NCBI GenBank assembly: GCA_963678465.1
Contig: OY782858.1
Coordinates: forward strand, 124,001 to 188,000
Origin: Paludibacter sp963678465
GTDB lineage: Bacteria; Bacteroidota; Bacteroidia; Bacteroidales; Paludibacteraceae
DNA length: 64,000 nt
Direction of reading: 5' to 3'
In this document: piece after piece, positions 36,079 to 44,487 of the stretch
Layout: each line of letters begins with the position of its first letter
How positions within the stretch are numbered: the stretch's first letter is position 1
The notes under the pieces: generated by a model
Seen by the model: the letters and a program-made list of their open reading frames with translations, nothing else
The model's database searches: none
What the model was told of the DNA's origin: nothing
Program-made: the position numbers and the translations under genes

Positions 36079-37428
36079 ATGTCGGCTTTACAACTCATTA
36101 AAAATGCTACAATTATCAACGAAGGGAAATCTTTTGTAGGCTCGGTACTGATTGATGGTGAATTTATAAAAGCCATTTACAGGCAAGAAGATGAAATAAA
36201 AATATCAGCTCCATTTGTTGAAATTGATGCCAAAGGAAAATGGCTGATACCGGGCGTTATCGACGATCAGGTTCATTTTCGTGAGCCGGGACTGACGCAT
36301 AAAGGCAATATATTTTCGGAATCCAGAGCGGCGGTAGCTGGTGGCATTACATCGTTTATGGAAATGCCCAACACCATGCCCCTAACCACAACGATTGAGG
36401 CTTTGGAAGCTAAATATGCGCTCGGTGCCGATAAATCTTTGGCCAATTACTCCTTTTATATGGGTGCCACCAATACTAATTTAGATGAGTTGCGTAAAGT
36501 AGATCCGATAAAAGTGTGTGGTGTTAAGGTGTTTATGGGGTCTTCTACCGGAAATATGCTTGTTGACAATACCGAAACGTTGAGTGGCATTTTTAAAGAA
36601 ATACCGATGTTGATTGCCACGCACTGCGAGGATGAAGCAACGATTCTTCAGAATAAAACATATTATAAAAATTTATTGAGCGATGATATTCCTGTAAAAT
36701 ACCATCCGCTTATTCGAAGTGAGGAGGCTTGTTACCGGTCGTCATCTTTCGCAGTGGAACTGGCTACAAAGTTCAATGCGCGTTTACATGTGTTGCATAT
36801 TTCAACGGCCCTCGAAATGAGCCTTTTTGACGAAAATAAGCCGCTAAAAGATAAAAAGATAACTTCTGAAGTTTGCGTTCATCACTTATGGTTTTCCGAC
36901 AAGGATTACGAAAAATATGGAAATCGCATCAAATGGAATCCTGCTATTAAAACTGAAAATGATCGTCTTGCGTTGATCGATGCGCTTAATTCAGGAAAGA
37001 TTGATGTTGTGGCCACCGATCATGCACCTCACTTGTGGCGCGAGAAAGAAGGTTCGTACTTCAAAGCAGCTTCGGGTGGCCCTTTGGTGCAACATGCATT
37101 GGTTAGTATGTTGCAAATGGCTAAAAATGGTTTATTTACTGTTGCGCATGTTGTTGAAAAAATGTGTCATGCACCGGCCGAATTGTACCGTGTGGATCGC
37201 CGTGGATACATTCGCCCAGGATATTATGCCGATTTGGTGTTGGTCGATCCTGAACTCACCCGGACAGTAACGACGGAAAACATACTTTATCATTGCGGTT
37301 GGTCTCCTTTCGAAGGCACAAGCTTTGATCATTCTGTAATCACCACATGGGTGAATGGAAATAAAGTGTTCAATAATAATCAAATAGATGAAAATATTCG
37401 TGGAAAAAGATTATTTTTTCATGTTTAG
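36079..37428 (+). CDS. pyrC: Dihydroorotase
   Basis: The 449-aa product is counted from the ATG at 36079; the longer frame needs a TTG. It is a type I (longer) cyclic amidohydrolase: carboxylated-Lys region CGVKVFMGSSTGNM, metal His in ATHCEDE and LHVLHIST, catalytic Asp in ATDHAPH. It closes carbamoyl aspartate to dihydroorotate in pyrimidine synthesis. The usual HxH of the first strand reads DDQVHFREPG, so the first metal-binding His is Gln. Allantoinase is the main alternative; the overall pattern fits Bacteroidota dihydroorotases. Confidence 0.88.
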   Translation: MSALQLIKNATIINEGKSFVGSVLIDGEFIKAIYRQEDEIKISAPFVEIDAKGKWLIPGVIDDQVHFREPGLTHKGNIFSESRAAVAGGITSFMEMPNTMPLTTTIEALEAKYALGADKSLANYSFYMGATNTNLDELRKVDPIKVCGVKVFMGSSTGNMLVDNTETLSGIFKEIPMLIATHCEDEATILQNKTYYKNLLSDDIPVKYHPLIRSEEACYRSSSFAVELATKFNARLHVLHISTALEMSLFDENKPLKDKKITSEVCVHHLWFSDKDYEKYGNRIKWNPAIKTENDRLALIDALNSGKIDVVATDHAPHLWREKEGSYFKAASGGPLVQHALVSMLQMAKNGLFTVAHVVEKMCHAPAELYRVDRRGYIRPGYYADLVLVDPELTRTVTTENILYHCGWSPFEGTSFDHSVITTWVNGNKVFNNNQIDENIRGKRLFFHV

Positions 37429-37451
37429 CAGCATCTGAAATATATTAAAAG

Positions 37452-38483
37452 ATGGATTACAAAAAAAAATCATTGGGTTATTTAATTATGGGCGTATTGG
37501 TCATAATTTTTGCCTTTATATTTTATTCTCCCTTTAAAAAGCAAAAAGAATATATTCACAACGAAGGGAAAGCCCAGGGAACTTACTATTCGGCAACTTA
37601 CCTGCAGCCCGATGGAAAAGATTTGCAACCGGAGATAGAAAAACTATTCAACGAATTTGATTTGTCATTGTCGACTTATAATCCCAATTCAATCATTTCG
37701 AAAATAAATAAGAACAATGACTCGGTAGTTACCGATGTTTATTTTGAAACAATGTTTGAAGCTGCTCAGAAGGTGTCGGAACATACAAACGGAGCCTTTG
37801 ACATCACGGTGGCACCACTTGTTAACGCCTGGGGTTTTGGTTTCGGAAATCATGAAAGAAGCAAAGCTCCCGATGTGGAAAAATTACTTCCATTGGTAGG
37901 ATATCAAAAGGTTAAACTTGTAAATCATAAACTTATCAAGGAAAATCCTGATATTATGATTGATGCAAGTGCCATAGCTCAGGGCTATTCGGCCGATCTG
38001 ATTGCTCAGCTTTTCGAAAAAAACAATTGTGAAAATTACATGATTGATATAGGTGGCGAAATTGTTTGTAAAGGTGTTAATCCCAAGGGTGAATTATGGC
38101 ATATAGGTATAGATAAGCCTGTTGACGATCCTGAAAACGCGAACGGAGAGCTTCAAACTATTGTCAACGTAAGCAACGTAGGGTTGACAACGTCAGGAAA
38201 TTACCGTCAGTTTTATTACAAAGATGGAAAGAAACTGGCGCATACAATAAATCCTAGAACAGGGTTGCCTGTAGAGCACAATTTGTTGAGTGCAACTGTT
38301 GTGGCTTCGAATTGTACGCTGGCCGATGCTTATGCTACCGCTTTTATGGTGTTGGGTGTGGACAGTGCCCTGAAGGTTTGTAAAACTATCGAAGGAATGG
38401 ATTGTTATTTGATTTACACCGATAAAGATGGGCAGTATCAGGTGACTTATACCGAAGGATTTAAAAAATATCTTAAGAAATAG
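37452..38483 (+). CDS. apbE: FAD:protein FMN transferase
   Basis: The 343-aa product has an N-terminal membrane anchor (about 8-28) and the ApbE fold: DASAIAQGYSADLIAQ, NYMIDIGGEI, and the AHTINPRTGLPV motif near residue 275. It attaches FMN covalently to threonine in Na+-pumping NADH dehydrogenase (Nqr) or Rnf subunits outside the membrane. It follows pyrC by 23 bp and precedes bamD by 175 bp. Nqr genes are not in the window. Confidence 0.93.
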   Translation: MDYKKKSLGYLIMGVLVIIFAFIFYSPFKKQKEYIHNEGKAQGTYYSATYLQPDGKDLQPEIEKLFNEFDLSLSTYNPNSIISKINKNNDSVVTDVYFETMFEAAQKVSEHTNGAFDITVAPLVNAWGFGFGNHERSKAPDVEKLLPLVGYQKVKLVNHKLIKENPDIMIDASAIAQGYSADLIAQLFEKNNCENYMIDIGGEIVCKGVNPKGELWHIGIDKPVDDPENANGELQTIVNVSNVGLTTSGNYRQFYYKDGKKLAHTINPRTGLPVEHNLLSATVVASNCTLADAYATAFMVLGVDSALKVCKTIEGMDCYLIYTDKDGQYQVTYTEGFKKYLKK

Positions 38484-38634
38484 CTGATGATTGTAGATCA
38501 GTCTGTAACTCTACGGTGTTTTTTTTATTGTTATAGGTTTTAAAAGTGCTTTCGGTTTAAAAAAAACTATTCACTTAAAAAAGCTACAAAAACAAAAAAA
38601 TCTCATATTATTTTTTTATTACCAATATATTAAC

Positions 38635-38642
38635 TACTTTTG
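38635..38642 (+). promoter_or_regulatory. Candidate -7 element for bamD
   Basis: TACTTTTG lies 16 bp before the bamD ATG, with a T-rich stretch (38611-38618) at the -33 position. It supports a separate transcript for the bamD block. Confidence 0.5.
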
Positions 38643-38658
38643 CAGTCCAAATTTCATT

Positions 38659-39462
38659 ATGAAAAAGTACTCATTTTTACTTTTTATTTCTTTATTACTT
38701 TTTGCTTCGTGTGGCGAGTATCAAAAGCTTTTGAAAAGCACTGATCCTGAACTGAAATATACGAAAGCTGTAGAATATTTTGAAAAGGGCGACTTCATGC
38801 GAGCCAGTACCTTATTCGACGAAATTTCAGTGTATTATAAAGGTACCGATCGTTCAGAAACGGTATTGAACTACATTGCTAAATCGTATATGGGTCAGAA
38901 AGACTACTTCACGGCTGGTGAGTACTACAAAACCTATATAAAAACCTATCCAAAAGGGAAGTTTATAGGAGAGGCAAAATTTATGATCGGTTACTGTTTT
39001 TATCTGGATTCGCCCGATGCGCGTCTTGATCAGACATCTACCGTTAAAGCGATTGCTGCCTTACAGGAATTTATTGATTTATATCCCGAAAACGAAAGGG
39101 TGAAAGAAGCTATAAAATTAATCGATGAGCTTACCAATAAATTAGCTTACAAGGATTATCTGAATGCTAAACTGTATTTCAACCTGGGAAATTATATGGG
39201 TGATAATTATGAATCGGCAATGATTACTGCTCAGAATTCACTCAGAAAATATCCGGCTTCGTCTTACCGCGAAGAGCTTGCGTTGATCGTGTTGGAGTCG
39301 AAATATCAACAGGCTGTTCAGAGTGTCGAAGAAAAGAAAATGGATCGTTATCGGAATACAATTGATGAGTATTATAACTTTTTGAATGAATTTCCCGAAA
39401 GTAAATTGCGAAAACAAGCCGATAAAATTTTCAATGAATCAAAAAAAATAGTAAAAGATTAA
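38659..39462 (+). CDS. bamD: Outer membrane protein assembly factor BamD
   Basis: The 267-aa lipoprotein (lipobox FASC, C18) has tetratricopeptide-like helical repeats: KYTKAVEYFEKGDFMRASTLFDEISVYYKG and TAGEYYKTYIKTYPKGKFIGEAKFMIGYC. BamD is the essential inner-leaflet lipoprotein of the BAM complex that inserts beta barrels. The omega-like subunit gene starts 11 bp later, and coaBC, a DUF4835 gene and recN follow, which is a conserved Bacteroidota block and supports the call. Confidence 0.92.
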   Translation: MKKYSFLLFISLLLFASCGEYQKLLKSTDPELKYTKAVEYFEKGDFMRASTLFDEISVYYKGTDRSETVLNYIAKSYMGQKDYFTAGEYYKTYIKTYPKGKFIGEAKFMIGYCFYLDSPDARLDQTSTVKAIAALQEFIDLYPENERVKEAIKLIDELTNKLAYKDYLNAKLYFNLGNYMGDNYESAMITAQNSLRKYPASSYREELALIVLESKYQQAVQSVEEKKMDRYRNTIDEYYNFLNEFPESKLRKQADKIFNESKKIVKD

Positions 39463-39473
39463 TATATACAACT

Positions 39474-39806
39474 ATGGATTACAAAAAAGTAAACGCACCC
39501 ACCAACACTATTTCGCGCGACATGAGTTCGATGAGTGAAAACGTTGGAAATGTATACGAAACGGTAAAAATCATTGCAAAACGATCCAATCAGGTAGACG
39601 CTGAAATTAAATCGGAACTCGATAAAAAATTGCTTGAGTTTGCATCGATGAACGAAAATATCGAAGAAGTATTCGAAAACCGCGAACAAATTGAAATTTC
39701 ACGTTATTACGAAAAACTTCCTAAAGCAGTTCTTATTGCTACTCAGGAATTTATAGAAGATAAAATTTATTATCGTAATCCTGTAAAAGACAGTAAGCTG
39801 AAATAA
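39474..39806 (+). CDS. RNA polymerase omega (Rpb6-like) subunit family protein
   Basis: The 110-aa product (MDYKKVNAPTNTISRDM…GNVYETVKIIAKRSNQVDAEIKSELDKKL…) has the short Rpb6/omega core 'VYE.v.iia.Rs.qi', which binds the RNA polymerase beta' C-terminus. In this phylum the omega protein is divergent and is found in this very position after bamD. Two hairpins follow, the second a good terminator. Confidence 0.82.
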   Translation: MDYKKVNAPTNTISRDMSSMSENVGNVYETVKIIAKRSNQVDAEIKSELDKKLLEFASMNENIEEVFENREQIEISRYYEKLPKAVLIATQEFIEDKIYYRNPVKDSKLK

Positions 39807-39822
39807 ATCTTTCATGCATGAT

Positions 39823-39856
39823 TTTATTGATAAACACTGTGTTTTTTATCAATAAA
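39823..39856 (+). other. AT-rich hairpin after the omega-like gene
   Basis: TTTATTGATAAA (39823-39834) pairs perfectly with TTTATCAATAAA (39845-39856). There is no T-run directly after, so it could be an RNA-stabilising hairpin or a weak first terminator. Confidence 0.5.
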
Positions 39857-39870
39857 TCAAAGACTTTAAG

Positions 39871-39921
39871 AGATAAAAGAATAAAGAGCAAAACGCTTGC
39901 CTTATTCTTTTATCTTTTTTT
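39871..39921 (+). terminator. Terminator before coaBC
   Basis: A 14-bp perfect stem, AGATAAAAGAATAA (39871-39884) with TTATTCTTTTATCT (39902-39915), is followed by a T-run. It separates the bamD-omega transcript from coaBC, which has its own TATTTTTG box at 39949-39956. Confidence 0.75.
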
Positions 39922-40020
39922 ATTGGTGCATGGTTCATAACAATTTTGTATTTTTGTCGTATATAAAAAAATGAATACGATATACTGCTATTTTAAAAAT
40001 CAACATTTAAAAAGTGAGAT

Positions 40021-41217
40021 ATGCTTAAAGGAAAGAAAATAATCTTAGGTGTCACCGGAAGTATTGCTGCTTATAAATCGGCTCAGCTCATCCGTTTGTT
40101 AGTAAAAGAAGGCGTCGAGGTAAAAGTAATTATGTCAGCTTTAGCCAAAGAATTTATAACGCCGCTTACGTTGGCCACTTTGTCGAAATCGCCGGTGTTG
40201 ATCGATTTTTTTAATCCTGAAAATGGAGACTGGAACAGTCATGTTGATTTAGGCTTGTGGGCCGATGCTTACGTGGTGGCTCCGGCTACTGCCAATACAA
40301 TAGGGAAAATGGCAAGTGGAGTTGCCGACAATTTGCTGCTTACCACTTATTTGTCTTCTAAATGTCCTGTTTTTGTAGCTCCTGCGATGGATTTGGATAT
40401 GTTTGCCCATCCTTCTACCCGCCGGAATTTGGGAACGCTTAAACAATACGGAAACCACATAATAGAACCTGCTACTGGTGAATTGGCAAGTGGTCTCGAC
40501 GGAAAAGGGCGTATGGAAGAGCCCGAAAAAATTGTTCAATACCTCGATAATTATTTCGAACCCAAAAATATGGTTGGAAAGAAAGTATTGATCACAGCCG
40601 GGCCAACCTACGAAAAAATTGATCCGGTACGTTTTGTTGGTAATTATTCGTCCGGGAAAATGGGGTTTGCCCTGGCCGAGGTTTGTGCCAAACAAGGAGC
40701 TGAAGTAACGCTTGTGACCGGTCCGGTGAGTTTAAGTCTGAAAAATAAAGATATAATTCGTATTAATGTTGAATCGGCAGATGAAATGCACAAAACGGTG
40801 ATGTCGAAATTTGAAGAAATGGATGGAGCCATTCTTTGTGCTGCTGTTGCCGATTTCAGGCCGGTTGAAACCTCCGACACTAAGTTTAAACGCAAAGGCG
40901 ATCATCTGAAACTCGACCTGAAACCGACAGCCGATATCGCTGCTGCTGTAGGAAAAATAAAAAAACATGAACAGTTTTTGGTGGGTTTTGCGCTCGAAAC
41001 AAACAACGAAGAAGCGAATGCAAAAGAGAAGATGGAACGAAAAAACTTCGATTTTATAGTTCTTAATTCATTGCAGGATCCAAATTCTGGTTTTGGGTTC
41101 GATACCAATAAAGTTTCGATTATCCATCGTTCCGGTTTGCAAAAGCAATATGAATTGAAAAGCAAACTTGATGTTGCCGAGGATATTGTGAACGAAATAA
41201 ATACGCTTATTTTTTAA
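40021..41217 (+). CDS. coaBC: Bifunctional phosphopantothenoylcysteine decarboxylase / phosphopantothenate-cysteine ligase
   Basis: The 398-aa fusion has an N-terminal flavoprotein decarboxylase (CoaC, about 1-185: GVTGSIAAYKSAQLIRLL, the active-site His in NSHVDLGLWAD, and APAMDLDM). A C-terminal ligase follows (CoaB, about 188-398: ITAGPTYEKIDPVRFVGNYSSGKMG). It performs two consecutive steps of coenzyme A synthesis from phosphopantothenate. Length and domain order are normal. A DUF4835 gene follows 39 bp later. Confidence 0.96.
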   Translation: MLKGKKIILGVTGSIAAYKSAQLIRLLVKEGVEVKVIMSALAKEFITPLTLATLSKSPVLIDFFNPENGDWNSHVDLGLWADAYVVAPATANTIGKMASGVADNLLLTTYLSSKCPVFVAPAMDLDMFAHPSTRRNLGTLKQYGNHIIEPATGELASGLDGKGRMEEPEKIVQYLDNYFEPKNMVGKKVLITAGPTYEKIDPVRFVGNYSSGKMGFALAEVCAKQGAEVTLVTGPVSLSLKNKDIIRINVESADEMHKTVMSKFEEMDGAILCAAVADFRPVETSDTKFKRKGDHLKLDLKPTADIAAAVGKIKKHEQFLVGFALETNNEEANAKEKMERKNFDFIVLNSLQDPNSGFGFDTNKVSIIHRSGLQKQYELKSKLDVAEDIVNEINTLIF

Positions 41218-41256
41218 ATTTGTGCTGATGCACAAAGCTCACTAAAGCCAACGGAA

Positions 41257-42150
41257 ATGAACAACAAGATCAAAATTATTCTACTTAGTTTATTTATAGT
41301 AGCTTATGCCGGCGCGCAGGAGCTGAATTGCAACATACAAATCAATTCTGATCAAATTTCGGGTTCGAACAAGTCGGTTTTTAATACGCTGCAAAAGTCA
41401 GTTTCCGATTTTGTAAACAATCGTCGCTGGACCGAAATGTCGTATTCGAATGCCGAAAAGATTGAATGCTCGATGAATATAATCGTAAAAAGCGTGGAAC
41501 AGGACGTTTTTACTGCCGAAATTCAGGTACAGTCGCGTAGGCCGGTGTACAATTCAAGCTATTTCAGTACCTTGTTCAATTTCAGAGACAATTACTTCAA
41601 TTTCGAATATAAGGAGTTCGATCAGCTCGAAATGAACGAAAATACAATCACTTCGAACCTCACGGCCGTATTGGCTTATTATGCTTATATTATTATTGGA
41701 TATGATCAGGATTCGTTTTCCCGATTGGGTGGAAGCCCGTACTTTCAGGCAGCCGAAAGAATCGTGAATGCAGCTCAGTCTTCCGACCTGAAAGGTTGGA
41801 AAGCATTCGAAAGCCCCCGAAACAGGTATGCTTTGGTGAATAATCTTACAGATGAAGCATTCAAAAAATACAGAAATTATTTCTACGAATATCACAGGCT
41901 TGGACTCGACGAAATGTCGGCAAATGTAGTGAATGCAAGGGCTAAAATTCTGGCTGGTTTGCCATTGCTTCGCGAGGCTAACAGGGCGCGTCCTTCGGCT
42001 ATTGTCATTACTTCATTTATGGATGCTAAATCGGACGAATTGGTGAATATATTCTCAAAAGGCACTGCGAATGAGAAGAAACAAGCTGTCGAAATTCTAT
42101 CGGATGTTCAGCCTACCCAATCGGATAAGTACGAAAAAATATTGAACTGA
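41257..42150 (+). CDS. DUF4835 family secreted protein
   Basis: The 297-aa product has a signal peptide (about 1-20, ending AGAQ) and then QELNCNIQINSDQISGSNKSVFNTLQKSV, typical of the Bacteroidota DUF4835 family always met between coaBC and recN. From memory, some databases associate this family with the type IX secretion system (as PorD), but I am not sure and do not assign the name. It would be periplasmic or outer-membrane associated. recN follows 43 bp downstream. Confidence 0.85.
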   Translation: MNNKIKIILLSLFIVAYAGAQELNCNIQINSDQISGSNKSVFNTLQKSVSDFVNNRRWTEMSYSNAEKIECSMNIIVKSVEQDVFTAEIQVQSRRPVYNSSYFSTLFNFRDNYFNFEYKEFDQLEMNENTITSNLTAVLAYYAYIIIGYDQDSFSRLGGSPYFQAAERIVNAAQSSDLKGWKAFESPRNRYALVNNLTDEAFKKYRNYFYEYHRLGLDEMSANVVNARAKILAGLPLLREANRARPSAIVITSFMDAKSDELVNIFSKGTANEKKQAVEILSDVQPTQSDKYEKILN

Positions 42151-42193
42151 TAGTTATACTTTTTTATACCTCAAAAAATAACAAATAGAATTT

Positions 42194-43855
42194 ATGCTCA
42201 CTTCGCTCTACATTTGTAACTATGCGCTTATATCGGAGTTGAAAATTGATTTTGACAAAGGTTTTTCCGTGATTACAGGCGAAACAGGTGCCGGAAAATC
42301 GATTATTATAGGAGCATTGTCGTTGATTTTGGGACAAAGGGCCGAAACCAAATTTGTGAAAAAGGATACCGAAAAATGTGTTATCGAAGCCGAATTTGAT
42401 ATTTCGAACTATAAAAAGCTCAAATATTTTTTCGAAAACAACGACATCGATGATACCGGAAAAAGCTGTATCATTCGTCGGGAATTGATAAGTTCAGGTA
42501 AATCAAGGGCTTTTGTCAATGACACACCGGTTTCGCTTACCGTTTTACGCGACTTAAGCATACAGCTCATCGATATTCACTCACAGTTCGATAATTTAAT
42601 GTTATCCAATGATGGTTATCAGCTCGAAGTAGTGGATGTGGTGGCCAACAATAATGAGTTGCTGAAAAAGTATTCTGATGAATTCAATGAATGGCAGGAA
42701 CTATTGATCGGGTTAAAAAAACTCGAAAAAATGGCTGAAAAATCGGCAGTGGAGCTTGATTTTATTCAGTTTCAGTTTACTCAGCTCAATGATGCGAAAT
42801 TGGACGAAAATGAGCAGGAGCTTTTAGAGTCGGAGCAGGAAACGCTTGTGCATGCCGAGGAAATAAAGGCTGAACTTACAAATGCCACTATGTTGCTTGA
42901 CGAAGAAAATTCAGTACTTCCGCTGTTGAAAGAAGTAATTGCAGGTGTGTCGAAGGTTAAGAATTACATTTCGGGTAGCGATGCATGGATTGAAAGATTG
43001 CAAAGCTGTTATATTGATATAAAGGATATTAAATCAGAACTTGGCACTTTTGCCGATAAAGTTGAGTTCAATCCTTCGCGTTTGGAATGGATAGAAACCC
43101 GACTGAGCGAATTGTACACACTCCAGAAAAAATATAAGGTGAATTCGGTGGCCGAACTCATTGAAATCAGAAACGAATTTGAGAAACAATTGCTTAAAAT
43201 TGAGTCGTTTGATGAAGAAATTGAAAAGTCGAAGTCGATGATTGCGTTGGCTGCGGAAAACCTGAAACAAACAGCAAAACAGTTGACAGAGAGTCGTAAA
43301 AAAGCGATTCAGCCGATTGAGAAATATATGGTAGGTCAGTTGATGAAGTTGGGCATCGTAAACGCACAGTTTAAAGTGGATATGCGGCAAGTTCCTGATT
43401 TTTTATCCAATGGACTGGATGAAATCAGTTTTCTTTTTTCGGCTAACAAAAACCGCGAAGTGCAGCCGGTACAAATGGTGGCTTCGGGAGGTGAAATGTC
43501 ACGACTTATGCTGTCGATCAAATCATTAATCGCCAACAAAACCGATTTGCCAAGCATTATTTTTGATGAAATTGACACGGGAGTTTCAGGCGAAATTGCG
43601 CATAGGGTGGGCGAAATTATGCAAACTATGAGCAAAGAAATGCAGGTGATCACCATCACTCATTTGCCACAGATAGCTGCCAAAAGTGCTCACCATTATC
43701 GCGTGTTCAAAGACGATTCGGGTGAACAATCTCAGACACGAATAGTGAAGCTCTCAAATGAAGAGAGAGTTACAGAGATTGCTCAAATGCTGAGTGGGAA
43801 AAATATTACGCAGGCAGCTTTGCAAAATGCACGCGAGCTGCTGGGACAGAAGTGA
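42194..43855 (+). CDS. recN: DNA repair protein RecN
   Basis: The 553-aa SMC-like ATPase has Walker A GETGAGKS at 29-36, the ABC signature SGGEMSRLM near 430, and Walker B IIFDEIDTGVSGE. A coiled-coil region of about 160-390 lies between the head halves. It acts early in double-strand break repair and holds DNA ends together. Length is normal. It closes the conserved bamD-to-recN block; the next gene reads the other way. Confidence 0.96.
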   Translation: MLTSLYICNYALISELKIDFDKGFSVITGETGAGKSIIIGALSLILGQRAETKFVKKDTEKCVIEAEFDISNYKKLKYFFENNDIDDTGKSCIIRRELISSGKSRAFVNDTPVSLTVLRDLSIQLIDIHSQFDNLMLSNDGYQLEVVDVVANNNELLKKYSDEFNEWQELLIGLKKLEKMAEKSAVELDFIQFQFTQLNDAKLDENEQELLESEQETLVHAEEIKAELTNATMLLDEENSVLPLLKEVIAGVSKVKNYISGSDAWIERLQSCYIDIKDIKSELGTFADKVEFNPSRLEWIETRLSELYTLQKKYKVNSVAELIEIRNEFEKQLLKIESFDEEIEKSKSMIALAAENLKQTAKQLTESRKKAIQPIEKYMVGQLMKLGIVNAQFKVDMRQVPDFLSNGLDEISFLFSANKNREVQPVQMVASGGEMSRLMLSIKSLIANKTDLPSIIFDEIDTGVSGEIAHRVGEIMQTMSKEMQVITITHLPQIAAKSAHHYRVFKDDSGEQSQTRIVKLSNEERVTEIAQMLSGKNITQAALQNARELLGQK

Positions 43856-43889
43856 TTCCGGTCTCTTAGCCTAAAAGATATTATTTCCT

Positions 43890-44315
43890 TTATTCCTCTA
43901 CAACAATTATTTCGGAAGTTACTTCTATGGCTTTGCGATACAATGCGCCCACACCACAATAGGTTTCTTCCGACATTTTCACTGCCTTTTCGAGTTTGTC
44001 CATAGGTAAGTTTTTGCCTGTAATGGTGTAAATGACATGCATTTTTTCATAATGTTTTGGATGCTCATCAGTGACGTCGCCCTGAACTTCGATATCGACA
44101 GCCGTAAAATCAACACGCATTTTCTGAAGAATCGAAACCACATCCATCCCTGTGCAGCCACTAAGCGCTGCTAATTGCAATCTTTTTGGTCCGGGGCCTG
44201 AATTTTGTCCGCCACCTTCTACAGGAGCGTCCATCATTAATTTATGCCCGTTTATATCGGCTTCGAAGGCCAAACCACCTTTCCAGCTCGTTTTTATTGA
44301 ATGTTTTTCTGCCAT
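43890..44315 (-). CDS. OsmC family protein
   Basis: The 141-aa product is counted from the ATG at 44315 (MAEKHSIKTSWKGG); upstream in-frame residues do not fit the family. It has both conserved cysteines, in LSGCTGMDVVS and EETYCGVGAL, the pair that reduces peroxides in OsmC/Ohr proteins. It would protect against organic hydroperoxides in the cytosol. The short branch without an Ohr-type N-terminus is often annotated simply as OsmC-like. Confidence 0.9.
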   Translation of the reverse strand: MAEKHSIKTSWKGGLAFEADINGHKLMMDAPVEGGGQNSGPGPKRLQLAALSGCTGMDVVSILQKMRVDFTAVDIEVQGDVTDEHPKHYEKMHVIYTITGKNLPMDKLEKAVKMSEETYCGVGALYRKAIEVTSEIIVVEE

Positions 44316-44461
44316 GATAATTTGTATTGTGAAATGAATATATTTTTCAAACAAACTCTGTCTGCCATTGTTCATTTATAAAGTAGAATGTAATTCACAA
44401 TTGAATACATCTGTTCCGATAATTTATTGGACGCGAATGAAACGAATATAAAACTAATTGC

Positions 44462-44469
44462 TATTTTTG
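44462..44469 (+). promoter_or_regulatory. Candidate -7 element for the aminopeptidase P gene
   Basis: TATTTTTG lies 18 bp before the ATG at 44488. No clear TTTG is seen at the -33 spacing. Confidence 0.4.
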
Positions 44470-44487
44470 TAGAAAAATAAATAAAAT

